From Bartonella senegalensis OS02 (GTDB lineage: Bacteria > Pseudomonadota > Alphaproteobacteria > Rhizobiales > Rhizobiaceae), in the NCBI RefSeq assembly GCF_000312545.1, contig NZ_HE997540.1:720222-784221 (forward strand): DNA of 64,000 nucleotides, written 5' to 3'. Both the position numbers and the translations under genes were made by a program. Positions 39,787-50,371 of this stretch are shown piece by piece. How positions within the stretch are numbered: the stretch's first letter is position 1; the number at the start of each line of letters is the position of its first letter. A model generated the notes under the pieces. The model was not told the origin of the DNA. It worked only from the letters and a program-made list of their open reading frames with translations, and did no database searches.

Positions 39787-41052
39787 ATGCAGGAAATGAA
39801 ACTACAAGAACTTAAAAGTAAAAACCCAGTTGAGCTTGTTTCTTTTGCTGAAACATTAGAAGTTGAAAATGCTTCTTTGATGCGTAAACAAGAATTAATG
39901 TTCGCTATTTTGAAAAAACTTGCTTTGCAAGATGTAGAAATTATTGGAGAAGGAGTTGTTGAAGTTTTACAAGATGGATTTGGATTTTTGCGATCTGCTG
40001 ATGCTAATTACCTTCCAGGGCCTGATGATATTTATCTTTCTCCTGCACAAATTCAATCTTTTTCTTTAAAAACAGGGGATACGATTGAAGGTCCTATCCG
40101 GAGCCCAAAGGAAGGAGAGCGTTATTTTGCTCTTCTTAAAATTAATACAATTAATTTTGAAGATCCGGAAAAAATTCGCTATAAAATTCATTTTGATAAT
40201 CTCACTCCTCTTTATTCAAATGAACGTTTCCAGATGGAAATACAAGATCCTACAGAGAAAGATATGTCCTCACGGGTGATTGATTTGATCTCTCCCTTGG
40301 GAAAAGGACAGAGAGGTCTCATTGTAGCACCTCCTCGAACAGGAAAAACTGTTCTACTTCAAAATATTGCTCATTCTATTACTACTAATCATCCTGAATG
40401 TTATCTTATTGTGCTTTTAATCGATGAAAGACCAGAAGAAGTTACTGATATGCAACGTTCTGTAAAGGGAGAGGTGGTTTCTTCTACTTTTGATGAACCA
40501 GCAATACGTCATGTACAAGTGGCTGAAATGGTTATTGAAAAAGCTAAACGTCTCGTTGAATATGGGCGTGATGTGGTTATCCTTCTTGATTCTATTACAC
40601 GTTTAGGGCGTGCCTATAATACAGTTGTTCCATCATCAGGTAAAGTTTTGACCGGTGGTGTGGATGCAAATGCTCTACAGCGTCCAAAACGTTTTTTTGG
40701 CGCGGCACGTAATATTGAAGAAGGTGGATCTTTAACTATTATTGCAACGGCTTTGATCGATACCGGTAGCCGTATGGATGAGGTTATTTTCGAAGAATTT
40801 AAAGGAACTGGTAATTCGGAAATTGTTCTTGATCGTAAAGTTGCTGATAAACGCATTTTCCCAGCTATGGATATTTTGAAATCAGGAACACGTAAAGAAG
40901 AGCTTTTAGTAGCACGACAGGATTTACATAAAATTTTTGTGCTTCGCCGTATTTTAGCACCTATGAATGTTACAGATGCAATTGAATTTTTGATTGATAA
41001 GTTAAAACAAACGAAAAATAATAGTGAATTTTTTGATTCAATGAATACCTAG
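39787..41052 (+). CDS. rho: Transcription termination factor Rho
   Basis: This is a hexameric RNA-dependent ATPase that terminates untranslated transcripts. In 421 residues the N-terminal RNA-binding cold-shock-like domain ([20 protein letters not shown]) is followed by Walker [14 protein letters not shown] near residue 180 and Walker [17 protein letters not shown]. The Q-loop region [20 protein letters not shown] and the R-loop [12 protein letters not shown] follow. It lacks the long insertion seen in actinobacterial Rho. It is the first rightward gene beside the candidate origin and is followed 32 bases later by mnmE. Confidence 0.97.
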   Translation: MQEMKLQELKSKNPVELVSFAETLEVENASLMRKQELMFAILKKLALQDVEIIGEGVVEVLQDGFGFLRSADANYLPGPDDIYLSPAQIQSFSLKTGDTIEGPIRSPKEGERYFALLKINTINFEDPEKIRYKIHFDNLTPLYSNERFQMEIQDPTEKDMSSRVIDLISPLGKGQRGLIVAPPRTGKTVLLQNIAHSITTNHPECYLIVLLIDERPEEVTDMQRSVKGEVVSSTFDEPAIRHVQVAEMVIEKAKRLVEYGRDVVILLDSITRLGRAYNTVVPSSGKVLTGGVDANALQRPKRFFGAARNIEEGGSLTIIATALIDTGSRMDEVIFEEFKGTGNSEIVLDRKVADKRIFPAMDILKSGTRKEELLVARQDLHKIFVLRRILAPMNVTDAIEFLIDKLKQTKNNSEFFDSMNT

Positions 41053-41084
41053 AAACGTTAAGTCTTTCGATTAGGATAAATCCT

Positions 41085-42392
41085 GTGGATACAATCTTTG
41101 CTGTTTCGAGTGGATTGTTGCCTTCAGGGGTTGCTGTCATTCGGCTTTCTGGTCCTCATGTTGTGCATGTTGTTAAAACGCTTTGTGGTTGTTTACCTAA
41201 AGCGCGGTTTATGCATTATGGAAATCTTACAGCTCGTGATGGTAGTTTTTTAGATTCTGCTTTAACTGTTTTTTTTCCTGCTCCTCATAGTTTTACAGGA
41301 GAAGATTGTGCGGAATTTCATTTGCATGGAGGAAAAGCAGTTGTTAATCGTTTTCTTGATGAATTATCTACATTTTCTGGATGTCGTATGGCTGAGGCGG
41401 GTGAGTTTTCACGCCGTGCTTTTATGGAAGGAAAATTAGATCTTGTTCAAGCAGAAGGTCTTGCTGATTTAATAGAGGCTGAAACAGAGAGTCAGCGGCG
41501 TTTAGCGATTATGGGTACGAGTGGGCGTTTAACAGTGCTTTATCGTGATTGGCGCCATAAACTTATGAAGGCTCGTGCTTTTATTGAAGCGGAACTTGAT
41601 TTTGCTGATGAGGCTGATATTCCCAATTCAATATCTGATAAAGTTTGGAAAAATGTTGAAGATCTTTGCATTTCTCTTCGGCAACATATTGTTGAAGGCG
41701 AGCGTGCGAGTATTTTACGTGATGGATTAAAAGTTGTTATTGCGGGTGCTCCAAATTCTGGAAAATCAAGTATTATGAATCGCTTGGCTGGAAAATCTGT
41801 TGCTATTGTGACAGAAGAAGCAGGAACAACTCGTGATGCTTTGGAAGTAAGACTTGTTTTAGGTGGTTTACCAGTTTTTTTAACAGATACTGCTGGTTTT
41901 AGGCAAACAGATAACAAAATTGAACAGTTAGGAATAGAAGTTGCAAAGCAGCATGTTAGAGAAGCTGATTTGGTCATTTTGGTTTATGATATGCAAAATC
42001 CTAGGGAAGTTTGTTTACCAGAAACATCGGCTGAAATATGGCGAGTAGGCAATAAACTTGATCTTTATGAAGAGAATAAAAAGCCGTGGTTAATACAATT
42101 TTCGGCATTAACAGGTTTAAATTTTGATTATTTTATCAAGGAAGTTGAATCGTTTTGTTTGCGTCGTATTTCTGAAGTTGGAAATCTTGTACCAGCACGT
42201 AAGAGGCAACTTCAATTATTAAAGGAGGCTGTTAAAGAGATTGAAGCTTCTGTGAATTATGATTCTCTTGATCTTAGTTTACGTGCAGAGCATCTTCGTC
42301 GTGCCAGTGATTTTCTTGGAAAAATTACTGGAGATATAGATGTTGAGGATTTGCTTGATATTATTTTTTCAGAGTTTTGTATTGGTAAATAA
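41085..42392 (+). CDS. mnmE: tRNA modification GTPase MnmE
   Basis: With MnmG it installs the 5-carboxymethylaminomethyl group on U34 of certain tRNAs. In 435 residues the N-terminal tetrahydrofolate-binding domain (FAVSSGLLPSGVAVIRLSGP) precedes the G domain: G1 AGAPNSGKSSIMNRL, G2 TTRDALE, G3 DTAGFRQT and G4 NKLDLYE. It ends with the catalytic FCIGK, whose Cys is conserved. It starts with GTG at 41085 behind ATTAGGAT. Its stop lies just before the first parS-like site. Position next to mnmG is the classic origin-proximal pairing. Confidence 0.96.
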   Translation: MDTIFAVSSGLLPSGVAVIRLSGPHVVHVVKTLCGCLPKARFMHYGNLTARDGSFLDSALTVFFPAPHSFTGEDCAEFHLHGGKAVVNRFLDELSTFSGCRMAEAGEFSRRAFMEGKLDLVQAEGLADLIEAETESQRRLAIMGTSGRLTVLYRDWRHKLMKARAFIEAELDFADEADIPNSISDKVWKNVEDLCISLRQHIVEGERASILRDGLKVVIAGAPNSGKSSIMNRLAGKSVAIVTEEAGTTRDALEVRLVLGGLPVFLTDTAGFRQTDNKIEQLGIEVAKQHVREADLVILVYDMQNPREVCLPETSAEIWRVGNKLDLYEENKKPWLIQFSALTGLNFDYFIKEVESFCLRRISEVGNLVPARKRQLQLLKEAVKEIEASVNYDSLDLSLRAEHLRRASDFLGKITGDIDVEDLLDIIFSEFCIGK

Positions 42393-42393
42393 T

Positions 42394-42409
42394 GATTCAC
42401 GTGAAACAT
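42394..42409. promoter_or_regulatory. parS: parS-like ParB-binding site 1
   Basis: TGATTCACGTGAAACA differs from the consensus TGTTTCACGTGAAACA at one position. It lies between mnmE and mnmG. Confidence 0.8.
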
Positions 42410-42456
42410 TGATTATTTCATAGACAGATTAGCAATATTATGTATTTTATAGATCC

Positions 42457-42472
42457 TGTTTCACGTGAAACT
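42457..42472. promoter_or_regulatory. parS: parS-like ParB-binding site 2
   Basis: TGTTTCACGTGAAACT differs from consensus only at the last base. It sits just upstream of mnmG, 63 bases from site 1. Confidence 0.85.
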
Positions 42473-42500
42473 TGAGAGCAATTTTTACGGAATGAGTTCA

Positions 42501-44369
42501 ATGCGATTCTATGATGTTGTTGTTATTGGAGGGGGGCATGCTGGGTGTGAAGCTGCTTGTGCTTCAGCACGTGTTGGAGCACGGACAGCTCTTGTTACAC
42601 AAAAAATAGCAGCATTGGGAACAATGTCGTGTAATCCGGCCATTGGAGGGCTTGGGAAAGGGCATCTGGTTCGTGAAATAGATGCTTTGGATGGTCTTAT
42701 GGGACGAGCAGCAGATGCGGCTGGAATTCAATTTAGACTTCTTAATCGACGGAAAGGACCAGCAGTAAGAGGTCCACGCACACAAGCTGATCGACAACTC
42801 TATAAAGAGGCAATTCAAAAGCTTTTGAAACAACAGGATAACCTCATTCTCATTGAAGATGAAGTTATTGATCTGATTGTTAAAGATAATTGTGTTTCAG
42901 GTGTTGTTCTAAAAAAACAAGAAAAACTTCTTTCCGGTGCTGTCGTTTTAACAACAGGTACTTTTTTAAATGGCCTTATTCATATTGGTGATAAAATATG
43001 GACTGCTGGACGTATGGGAGAGCAGTCAAGTGTACAACTTGCTGAACATTTAAAAAGTTATGATATAAATCTTGGTCGATTAAAAACAGGAACTCCTGCT
43101 CGTCTCAGCAAAAAAACAATCCGTTGGGAATCTCTTCCTAAACAGCAGGCTGATGAAGATCCAGTGCCTTTTTCTCTTTTGACAGAAAAAATTGAGCAGC
43201 CTCAAATTGAATGTGCTATAACACGTACAAATACACAAACACATCAGATTATTCGTGAAAATATTCATCGTTCTGCTCTATATTCTGGAAATATTGAAGG
43301 ATTAGGACCACGTTATTGCCCTTCAATTGAAGATAAGATTGTTAAATTTGGAGAACGTGATGGACATCAGATTTTTCTGGAACCAGAAGGATTAAATGAT
43401 GATACTATTTATCCAAATGGTCTTTCTACTTCTCTTCCTGAAGATGCGCAAATTTCTTTATTGAGAACAATTGAAGGGTTGGAAAATGTTACAATTTTAC
43501 AACCTGGTTATGCTATTGAATATGATTTTGTTAATCCACAACAGTTAACTAAAACTTTAGAATTACGTTCTTTATCTGGATTATTTTTAGCTGGCCAAAT
43601 TAATGGGACAACAGGATATGAGGAAGCTGCAGCACAAGGTCTTTTGGCTGGATTAAATGCTGCACGTAAGGTAGGTGGATTAGATGAAGTCTTTATAAGT
43701 CGTTCTGTAGCTTATATTGGGGTTATGATTGATGATTTAGTCTCGCGTGGGGTTTGTGAACCTTATAGAATGTTTACATCACGTGCTGAATTTCGTCTAT
43801 CTCTACGCTCTGATAATGCAGATGCTCGTTTAACACCTTTAGCACAACAATTGGGTATTGTGAGTAAGGTACGTTGGGACTGTTATCAGCAAAAACAGCA
43901 ACGTCTTAATCAAGCGCGATCACTATGCCAAGAGCTTTTTCTAACACCTAATCAAGCATCTGCTCATGGATTACATGTAAATCATGATGGGATTCGGCGT
44001 TCAGCTTATGATCTTCTTGCTTACCCTCACATGAGTATAAAGCGCCTTTCAACTGTTTGGCCACAGTTACAATCCCTTGATTCTAAAACTGTTGAATCTC
44101 TAGAAATTGAGGCACAATATGCCGTTTATTTGGAAAAACAAGCACAGGATATTTTTGCTCTTCAACGAGATGAGCGTTTAGAAATTCCTTCTTCTCTTGA
44201 TATTCAGGCAATTTCTGGTCTTTCTAATGAACTCAAAACAAAGATTCAAGAAATATCACCCCGTTCAATTGCTGATGCGCAAAAAATTGATGGTATGACA
44301 CCAGCAGCATTATCACTTATTATCACTTATATTCAACGTCAAAAACGTGAAAAGGCTAAATTAGCTTAA
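42501..44369 (+). CDS. mnmG: tRNA uridine-5-carboxymethylaminomethyl modification enzyme MnmG
   Basis: It is the FAD-dependent partner of MnmE in modifying U34 of tRNA. The FAD site [21 protein letters not shown] opens the protein, followed by [20 protein letters not shown] and the C-terminal helical region that contacts MnmE. I start at 42501 (MRFYDVV), eight bases after ACGGA; an ATG at 42492 is close, and a GTG at 42465 lies inside the second parS site and is less likely. The 622-residue product has the normal length. The stop overlaps the rsmG start (ATGG in TTAATGG). Confidence 0.95.
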   Translation: MRFYDVVVIGGGHAGCEAACASARVGARTALVTQKIAALGTMSCNPAIGGLGKGHLVREIDALDGLMGRAADAAGIQFRLLNRRKGPAVRGPRTQADRQLYKEAIQKLLKQQDNLILIEDEVIDLIVKDNCVSGVVLKKQEKLLSGAVVLTTGTFLNGLIHIGDKIWTAGRMGEQSSVQLAEHLKSYDINLGRLKTGTPARLSKKTIRWESLPKQQADEDPVPFSLLTEKIEQPQIECAITRTNTQTHQIIRENIHRSALYSGNIEGLGPRYCPSIEDKIVKFGERDGHQIFLEPEGLNDDTIYPNGLSTSLPEDAQISLLRTIEGLENVTILQPGYAIEYDFVNPQQLTKTLELRSLSGLFLAGQINGTTGYEEAAAQGLLAGLNAARKVGGLDEVFISRSVAYIGVMIDDLVSRGVCEPYRMFTSRAEFRLSLRSDNADARLTPLAQQLGIVSKVRWDCYQQKQQRLNQARSLCQELFLTPNQASAHGLHVNHDGIRRSAYDLLAYPHMSIKRLSTVWPQLQSLDSKTVESLEIEAQYAVYLEKQAQDIFALQRDERLEIPSSLDIQAISGLSNELKTKIQEISPRSIADAQKIDGMTPAALSLIITYIQRQKREKAKLA

Positions 44370-45015
44370 TGGATATTTCTGCAGAACAAAAATATCAAGC
44401 ACTGTTAAAGATAGTTCCTTCTGTTTCACGTGAAACGATGCAGAATTTAATACAGTTTGAATCTTTGATAATGCAATGGAATAAGCATATTAATTTAATA
44501 TCCGCTTCAACGATACCTCTTCTGTGGACACGTCATATTTTGGATTCAGCACAAATCTATCCTTTACATAGTGATTTTCACCATTGGTGTGATCTTGGAT
44601 CAGGTGGTGGTTTTCCCGCAATTGTTATTGCTATTTTTTTAAAAGAAAAAAAATAGGGCATATTGATCTCGTTGAAAGTAACGGAAAAAAAGTCGCTTTT
44701 TTACGAACAGTTATTGCTCAACTCGATCTTCCTGCGACAGTTTATCACCACAGAATTGAGGATATTAAACAAAAAATAGGGAATCCAGAGGTTATAACAG
44801 CACGCGGATTAGCTTGCCTAGATGATCTTTTAAGGCTTATTTTTCCTTTATTCACACAAAAAACTATCGCTCTTTTGCAAAAAGGTCGGGATTACTCTAT
44901 AGAAATAAAAAATGCCTCTGCCAATTGGCGGTTTGATCTGCTAAAACATAAGAGTAAAATTGATGAAAGTTCTGTTATTTTAGAAATTTCTCATCTTCGA
45001 TCATGTAGAGGGTAA
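44369..45015 (+). pseudogene. rsmG: 16S rRNA (guanine527-N7)-methyltransferase RsmG, frameshifted
   Basis: RsmG methylates G527 of 16S rRNA. The first 95 codons (44369-44656) contain the SAM site HWCDLGSGGGFPAIVIAIFL. They end at a TAG directly after a run of eight A. With nine A the frame would continue as KEKKIGHIDLVESNGKKVAF to 45015, giving a normal 215-residue protein. So a single-base loss in a poly-A tract breaks the gene. It could be a real mutation, slippage-correctable, or a sequencing error. The gene carries a parS-like site at 44422. Confidence 0.88.
44422..44437. promoter_or_regulatory. parS: parS-like ParB-binding site 3 (inside rsmG)
   Basis: TGTTTCACGTGAAACG differs from consensus only at the last base. 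It encodes part of SVSRETMQ in rsmG. Confidence 0.8.
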
Positions 45016-45021
45016 AGCAAA

Positions 45022-45819
45022 ATGAGCGAAACACGGATTATCGCTATTGCAAACCAAAAAGGTGGCGTCGGAAAAACAACCACAGCAATTAATCTTGCAA
45101 CAGCTTTAGCAGCCATTGGAGAAAATGTTCTCATTATGGATATTGATCCACAAGGTAATGCAAGTACAGGACTGGGAATTGATCGTAATAGCCGTCCTTT
45201 ATCGTCTTATGATGTTATGATTTCAGGAATCTCAGTGACAGAAGCAGCTTTAAAAACAGCTGTGCCTAATCTCTCTATTGTACCTTCTACGCTTGATCTT
45301 TTAGGTGTAGAAATGGAAATTGCTTCTTCACAAGATCGTATTCAACGATTGCGTAAAGCTCTTTATGATGATCCAAAAATGGCTAAAAAATTCAGTTATA
45401 TTTTGATTGATTGTCCGCCGTCTCTAAATCTTCTTACTCTCAATGCTATGGGGGCTGCAGATTCTGTTTTAGTACCTATGCAATGCGAATTTTTAGCGCT
45501 GGAAGGTTTAAGTCAATTGCTTGAAACAGTAAAGCAAGTGCAATCCGCTCTTAATCCCTCTCTAGAAATTCAAGGTATTGTTCTTACTATGTATGATGGA
45601 CGGAATAATCTTTCCAATCAGGTGGTTGAAGATGTCCGCTCTTTTATGGGAGATAAGGTTTATCGTACCATTATTCCACGCAATGTTCGTGTATCTGAAG
45701 CCCCCTCCTTCGGTAAACCAGTTTTGCTTTATGATCTCAAATGCGCTGGTAGCCAAGCTTATTTGCGTTTGGCTTCGGAAGTGATACAACGAGAAAAACA
45801 AGCAAAAGCTGCTGCTTAG
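45022..45819 (+). CDS. parA: Chromosome partitioning protein ParA
   Basis: This is a Walker-type ATPase that moves ParB-parS complexes over the nucleoid to segregate the replicated origin. The 265 residues have the deviant Walker A NQKGGVGKTTTAINLA with the signature lysine, Walker A' MDIDPQGNASTGLG and the switch-like LIDCPPSLNLLTLNA. This size without an N-terminal HTH marks the chromosomal (type Ib) kind. It starts six bases after the rsmG stop and is followed by parB after 36 bases. Confidence 0.96.
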   Translation: MSETRIIAIANQKGGVGKTTTAINLATALAAIGENVLIMDIDPQGNASTGLGIDRNSRPLSSYDVMISGISVTEAALKTAVPNLSIVPSTLDLLGVEMEIASSQDRIQRLRKALYDDPKMAKKFSYILIDCPPSLNLLTLNAMGAADSVLVPMQCEFLALEGLSQLLETVKQVQSALNPSLEIQGIVLTMYDGRNNLSNQVVEDVRSFMGDKVYRTIIPRNVRVSEAPSFGKPVLLYDLKCAGSQAYLRLASEVIQREKQAKAAA

Positions 45820-45855
45820 AAATATAAAAATTATAAAAAAATAAAGAGCAAAATT

Positions 45856-46761
45856 ATGAATGATGATCAATCAAAAAAAAGACTGGGACGTGGATTGGCA
45901 GCATTGATTGGCGATATCAATTTAAACAACAATCTTGCACGTTCACCAAATACTGAAAAAACTTCAGAAACGAGTATAATTTCTAAATTTTCTGAACGTC
46001 TTGTTCCACTTGAATCAATCTCATGTAATCCACATAATCCACGACGTCATTTTACAGAAGCAGAACTTGATAATTTGGCGCAATCAATTCGACAGCATGG
46101 TGTTGTTCAGCCTGTTATCGTAAGACCTTCACGCGATCATCCAAATCGGTTTGAATTGATTGCTGGTGAACGGCGGTGGCGTGCTGCACAGCGCGTTCAT
46201 TTAAGTCAATTGCCCGTTATTGTTCGTGATGTGGATGATAAAACGGCTTTAGAATTGGCAATAATTGAAAATGTTCAACGTGCCGATCTTAATCCTATTG
46301 AAGAAGCAATGGGCTATGAACTTTTGCTGAATGAGCATGGTTATACGCAAGCAGATTTAGCACAAGTAATTGGAAAAAGCCGAAGTCATGTGGCAAATAC
46401 ACTTCGTTTGTTAAAATTGCCATCAAAAGTACAACAATTTTTAACTGATGGACAACTTTCTGCTGGTCATGCACGTTGTCTTATAACTGTTGATAATCCA
46501 TTAGAATTAGCAGAGAAAATTATTCGTGAAGGTCTCTCAGTACGCCAAACAGAAATACTTGCGTATGAACAAGCAAATCCGAAGGTCAAAAAACGCACCT
46601 CTGTAGAAAAAGATGCAGAAACAAAGTCTTTGGAAAAATTGCTTGCAGATGTGATTGGAATGAAAGTTATCATTCGGCATGGTAAAAAAGGTGGTGATTT
46701 AAAAATACATTACTCTTCATTAGAACAATTAGATGATATTTGTCGGCGTTTGCAAAGCTAG
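45856..46761 (+). CDS. parB: Chromosome partitioning protein ParB
   Basis: It is a CTP-dependent clamp that loads at parS and spreads along DNA. In 301 residues an N-terminal segment for ParA contact (KKRLGRGLAALIGD) leads to the CTPase domain (NPHNPRRHF, GERRWRAAQ, IENVQRADLNPIEEA). The HTH YTQADLAQVIGKSRSHVANT reads parS, and a C-terminal dimer domain ends the protein. Four parS-like sites lie within about 6.5 kb of this gene. Confidence 0.96.
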   Translation: MNDDQSKKRLGRGLAALIGDINLNNNLARSPNTEKTSETSIISKFSERLVPLESISCNPHNPRRHFTEAELDNLAQSIRQHGVVQPVIVRPSRDHPNRFELIAGERRWRAAQRVHLSQLPVIVRDVDDKTALELAIIENVQRADLNPIEEAMGYELLLNEHGYTQADLAQVIGKSRSHVANTLRLLKLPSKVQQFLTDGQLSAGHARCLITVDNPLELAEKIIREGLSVRQTEILAYEQANPKVKKRTSVEKDAETKSLEKLLADVIGMKVIIRHGKKGGDLKIHYSSLEQLDDICRRLQS

Positions 46762-46814
46762 TTAATTGTTCAGAATAGAAAGGTTTTTTTAATAATCTTT
46801 TCTTAAAAATTTGA

Positions 46815-47132
46815 TTATTCTATGCGTATATTTCTTAGCAAATTTATATTGCTTGAAGGTAAAATGTTCTGTTCATGAGGAGAAGTTTTTTCATTTATAG
46901 GCACATTTAATGTTGCTTTAAATGTTAATTGACCAACAACAAAGTCTTTAATGATAATATTATTTTCTCTTAAAATATTTATAAGTCTTAGTTTATGAGA
47001 AATATAAGAGATATATCTTTCAATATTATCATCATAAGTGGTAGGATCATTTTTGGTTTTAGATGTTTCTAACTCTAAAAATAAATTTTTACACTCTTTT
47101 TTCAGAATTGATAAAATTCTTAAAATGATTTT
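46815..47132 (-). pseudogene. Remnant A of a decayed tandem gene pair
   Basis: A 105-codon open frame has no start codon. It continues upstream past one TAG (47133-47135) into the same frame (DTLLGSF). Segments such as KNDPTTYDDNIERYISYIS and ENNIIIKDFVVGQLTF look like a real alpha-helical protein. It matches remnant B (CKNLFLELETSKTKN against CKNLSIESKTANTKN). The family is unknown to me. Confidence 0.5.
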
Positions 47133-47149
47133 CTAAAAGCTACCTAAAA

Positions 47150-47480
47150 GAGTGTCTATTTTATAAAAATGTTTTGAAATATGATGTTTCCTTAGATGAG
47201 AGTTTCTTTTCTGGTGTAAAGGTAAGAAGCATTGATATTTCTATAAATGTTAAGATGTTAAAAAAAATCTTAGGTCAAGATTATTTTTCTAAATTAAGCA
47301 ATAAATTTTGGTTTGTTAGAAATATAGGCAGTATAGTTTTCAATATTAGAGTGAATAGTAGAATCATAATTGATAAAATTATTTTTTGTATTGGCTGTTT
47401 TTGACTCTATAGACAAATTTTTGCATTTTTTCCCAGTTCTCTCTAACTTTAAAAAAGAAAAGCTTCTTTTCAGGGGTAAT
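47150..47480 (-). pseudogene. Remnant B of a decayed tandem gene pair
   Basis: It is similar to remnant A in order and sequence: KKCKNLSIESKTANTKN, then NIENYTAYISNKPKF, then after frame changes LTFTPEKKLSSKETSYFK. At least one stop and two frame changes are needed. The two copies lie in the same orientation, so a tandem duplication decayed here. Confidence 0.45.
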
Positions 47481-47585
47481 TTACAACGAGAGGCTATATA
47501 GGAGAATGATTATCTATTTCCTTTTTTGTTTCTTGAGTAATATGCAAAGGAGAAAAGGAAAAAATACCATGAAAATTAAAATAGG

Positions 47586-48347
47586 TTAAAAATTATCTTT
47601 TCTTTTGCGAATTTCAGCAAAAACTTCTTCATCTGTTTCTTTTTCCATCGCAAGGTTCTTTCGCAAAGTCTTATCATCCCAGCGAAGGAAAGGATTGGTA
47701 ATTTTTTCTTGTCCTAAGGTGACAGGTAATGTCATGGCGTTTTTTGCACGCAACAAAAAAACATCTTCTACCCTTTGGTGAAGTTTTTGATTGTAGGGAT
47801 CAAGTGTCAATGCAAAAAGAGCGTTGTTTTTGGTATATTCATGACCACAATAAAGCAGCGTTTCATCGGGTAATTGACGAAGCTTTTTTAAAGAGTTTAG
47901 CATTTGTGCTGGTGTTCCTTCAAAAAGACGACCACAACCGAGGGAAAAAAGTGTGTCTCCGGCGAAAAGTAATTTTTTTTCAGGAAAATAGTAGGATAAT
48001 GCTCCTCGTGTATGACCAGGTGTTGAAAGCGCTAAAATTGTGTATGTACCAAATAAGAAACTTTCATCAGGTTGAAGTGTTTGGTCAAGATGATGAATTT
48101 TTTCTTTTTCTGCTTCTGGTCCAATAACGATGGCTTTGTAAATCTGCTTTAATTCTTCTAACGCTTCCACATGGTCATGGTGATGATGCGTTACAAAAAT
48201 AGCCTGAAGCGTCCAGTCACGGCGTTTTAGAGCATTTTGAATTGCATTGCTTTCAGGTGCGTCAATTGCTGCTGTGTAACCACTTCTTTCATCATGAATA
48301 AGTACACCAAAATTATCTTCTCGACAAATAAACTGCTCAATTAACAC
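47586..48347 (-). CDS. gloB: Hydroxyacylglutathione hydrolase (glyoxalase II)
   Basis: It hydrolyses S-lactoylglutathione to lactate and glutathione, the second step of methylglyoxal detoxification. The 253 residues are a metallo-beta-lactamase fold with the zinc motif VTHHHHDHVEAL. Further ligands lie in STPGHTRGALSYY, AGDTLFSLGCGRLFEG and YCGHEYTKNNALFAL. The C-terminal HAGH domain is present to the usual length. It lies 70 bases after yciB on the same strand and may share its transcript. Confidence 0.93.
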   Translation of the reverse strand: MLIEQFICREDNFGVLIHDERSGYTAAIDAPESNAIQNALKRRDWTLQAIFVTHHHHDHVEALEELKQIYKAIVIGPEAEKEKIHHLDQTLQPDESFLFGTYTILALSTPGHTRGALSYYFPEKKLLFAGDTLFSLGCGRLFEGTPAQMLNSLKKLRQLPDETLLYCGHEYTKNNALFALTLDPYNQKLHQRVEDVFLLRAKNAMTLPVTLGQEKITNPFLRWDDKTLRKNLAMEKETDEEVFAEIRKRKDNF

Positions 48348-48417
48348 TCATTCTCTCCGCAAATAGTGGGCAGTGATAAATCTATAAAAGAATTTTGTGT
48401 CGATAAATGCACTTTGT

Positions 48418-49107
48418 TTAAGAATTAGTTTTATCCTCTTCTTTAAAAAGATCTTTTGAATGTTTTATTATAATAGGCATTTGTGTTAACATGAAGAGAA
48501 TTGTTATAGGCATAATACCAAAGACTTTAAAATTAGTCCAAAAATTATCGCTAAAATTGCGCCAGATTACTTCATTCAAAACGGCAAGGAAGATGAAAAA
48601 AAACGCCCAGCGATAAGTAAGTTTATGCCATCCTAAATCATCAAGTTTAAAAGTAGAATCAAAAACATAACGCAAGAGTGGTTTTTTAAAAAACAGACCA
48701 CCAAACAGAATAACAGCGAATAAAATATTAATGATTGTTGGTTTCATTTTAATAAAAGTATCATTATGAAGCCAAAGAGTTAAAGATCCAAAAACGAGAA
48801 CAAATATCCCTGAGATAAGGGGCATAATGGGAATTTTTCGCGCAATGACCCAAGACAAGCCTAGAGCAATAACAATTGCTATCATGAAAATAGCTGTGGC
48901 CGGAAAAAGAGGTTTATTAAATCTTTTAAAAATTTCAATATTATTTATCAGCCATTCGCCTTTATAATTGGCAAGAAAAAAAACAACCAAAGGCCCCATT
49001 TCCAGAAAAAACTTAAGTGTTGGTGAAAGAGAGGTTTTCTGATTACTATTGGTGTTTTTTGAATCGTGATTATTATGTGAATTATGCTCAAAAAAAGGTT
49101 TTTTCAT
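48418..49107 (-). CDS. yciB: Inner membrane-spanning septation protein YciB
   Basis: This is a polytopic inner-membrane protein of the YciB/IspZ (septation protein A) family, important for envelope integrity and division in several bacteria. The 229 residues have a polar N-terminal tail, then [20 protein letters not shown] and about five hydrophobic helices. The family element [20 protein letters not shown] is near the C-terminus. It overlaps the ftsY stop by four bases. Confidence 0.9.
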   Translation of the reverse strand: MKKPFFEHNSHNNHDSKNTNSNQKTSLSPTLKFFLEMGPLVVFFLANYKGEWLINNIEIFKRFNKPLFPATAIFMIAIVIALGLSWVIARKIPIMPLISGIFVLVFGSLTLWLHNDTFIKMKPTIINILFAVILFGGLFFKKPLLRYVFDSTFKLDDLGWHKLTYRWAFFFIFLAVLNEVIWRNFSDNFWTNFKVFGIMPITILFMLTQMPIIIKHSKDLFKEEDKTNS

Positions 49108-50357
49108 GAGTGTTTTCCTGCAAGAGTTTTGGCAAAGTCAGAGGCTGAAAAAGGTTGGAGATCCTCAATATTCTCCCCTATACCTATAAAATAAACGGGT
49201 AATTTATATTTTGCTGCGATGGCAACAAGAATTCCTCCTCGTGCAGTACCATCGAGTTTTGTCATGACTAATCCATTTACACCAGCAATATCGCGAAAAA
49301 TGTTGACTTGATTGAGTGCATTTTGCCCCGTGGTTGCATCAAGAGTTTGAAGTATTGTGTGCGGTGCTTGAGAGTTATGTTTGCCTAAAACACGAATAAT
49401 TTTTGCCAATTCATCCATCAGTTCGGTTTTATTTTGTAAACGTCCCGCTGTATCAATGATTAAGATATCACTGTTTGTTTGTTTTGCTTTTTCATAAGCA
49501 TCGAACGCTAAACTGGCTGCATCTGCACCTAATTTTGTTGAAATAACAGGAGAGCTTGTGCGTTCACCCCAAATATGCAATTGCTCAATGGCAGCAGCAC
49601 GAAATGTATCACCAGCGGCAAGCATAACTCTTAGCCCTCCTTTAGTGAGTTTTGCTGCAAGTTTTCCAATTGTTGTTGTTTTTCCTGTACCATTTACACC
49701 CACCACTAAAATAACATGAGGCTTATGATTAAGATCAAGTTCCAGAGGAATTGCAACAGGTTTTAGCACTTTTTCGATTTCATTTGCTACGATGTTGTGA
49801 ACCTCATCTGGAGATAGATTTTTTTCGTAACGACTAGAAGCTAGGGTATCGATGATGCGTGTAGCAGTTTCCACACCAAGATCTGCTTGAATAAGAATGT
49901 CTTCCAGTTCTTGTAATTTACCTTTATCAAGCTTTTCTTTAACAAAAATTTCGCCAATAGACTCGCTTAAACGCTGCGAGGAAAGAGCTAATCCTTTTTT
50001 AAGGCGTCCAAACCACGCTCTCTTTTCCTGTTCAACAGAGGATATAGGCAAAATTTCTTCAATTTTTTTTTCACTGATTATATTTGTGACAATTATTTTG
50101 CCAGAATGGTGTTCTTCGTTGGAAGATGGTTCAAAAGACTGAGTCTTTTCGTCATATTTCGCAGATGCTGTATTTTGATTTTCTGTTTGTTTCTTTGTTT
50201 TTTTATCTATAGAGGATAGACTCTGCTCTGTGGTTTTTTCAGTTTTGTCTTTATTTTCCTCTTCTCTATCGATTTCATAAAGAGCGGAAACTTGTTCTGT
50301 TTTCTGTTCTTTCGACTTGTTGAAAGAAAATATTTTTTTGATAAAGGGCTTTGTCAT
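49104..50357 (-). CDS. ftsY: Signal recognition particle receptor FtsY
   Basis: It docks the SRP-ribosome complex at the membrane for co-translational insertion. The 417 residues have a charged acidic A domain (about 1-100, with many Glu, Lys and Gln), then the NG domain. G1 is [20 protein letters not shown], then [12 protein letters not shown]3 DTAGRLQNK and G4 [10 protein letters not shown]. In the dapF-mtaB-ftsY-yciB operon it starts 14 bases after mtaB. Confidence 0.96.
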   Translation of the reverse strand: MTKPFIKKIFSFNKSKEQKTEQVSALYEIDREEENKDKTEKTTEQSLSSIDKKTKKQTENQNTASAKYDEKTQSFEPSSNEEHHSGKIIVTNIISEKKIEEILPISSVEQEKRAWFGRLKKGLALSSQRLSESIGEIFVKEKLDKGKLQELEDILIQADLGVETATRIIDTLASSRYEKNLSPDEVHNIVANEIEKVLKPVAIPLELDLNHKPHVILVVGVNGTGKTTTIGKLAAKLTKGGLRVMLAAGDTFRAAAIEQLHIWGERTSSPVISTKLGADAASLAFDAYEKAKQTNSDILIIDTAGRLQNKTELMDELAKIIRVLGKHNSQAPHTILQTLDATTGQNALNQVNIFRDIAGVNGLVMTKLDGTARGGILVAIAAKYKLPVYFIGIGENIEDLQPFSASDFAKTLAGKHS

Positions 50358-50371
50358 AGAGAGTTCCCTTC

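Larger units (their letters stand above)
46762..47585. other. 824-base region with two decayed tandem paralogues
   Basis: No intact gene is present. The minus strand carries two related remnants, listed separately. A 76-codon plus-strand frame at 47174-47404 overlies the second remnant and has no coding character of its own. Confidence 0.55.

Noticed and set aside
47174..47404. 76-codon plus-strand frame after parB.
   Set aside because: It overlies the antisense of remnant B, which has matching paralogous sequence on the minus strand.
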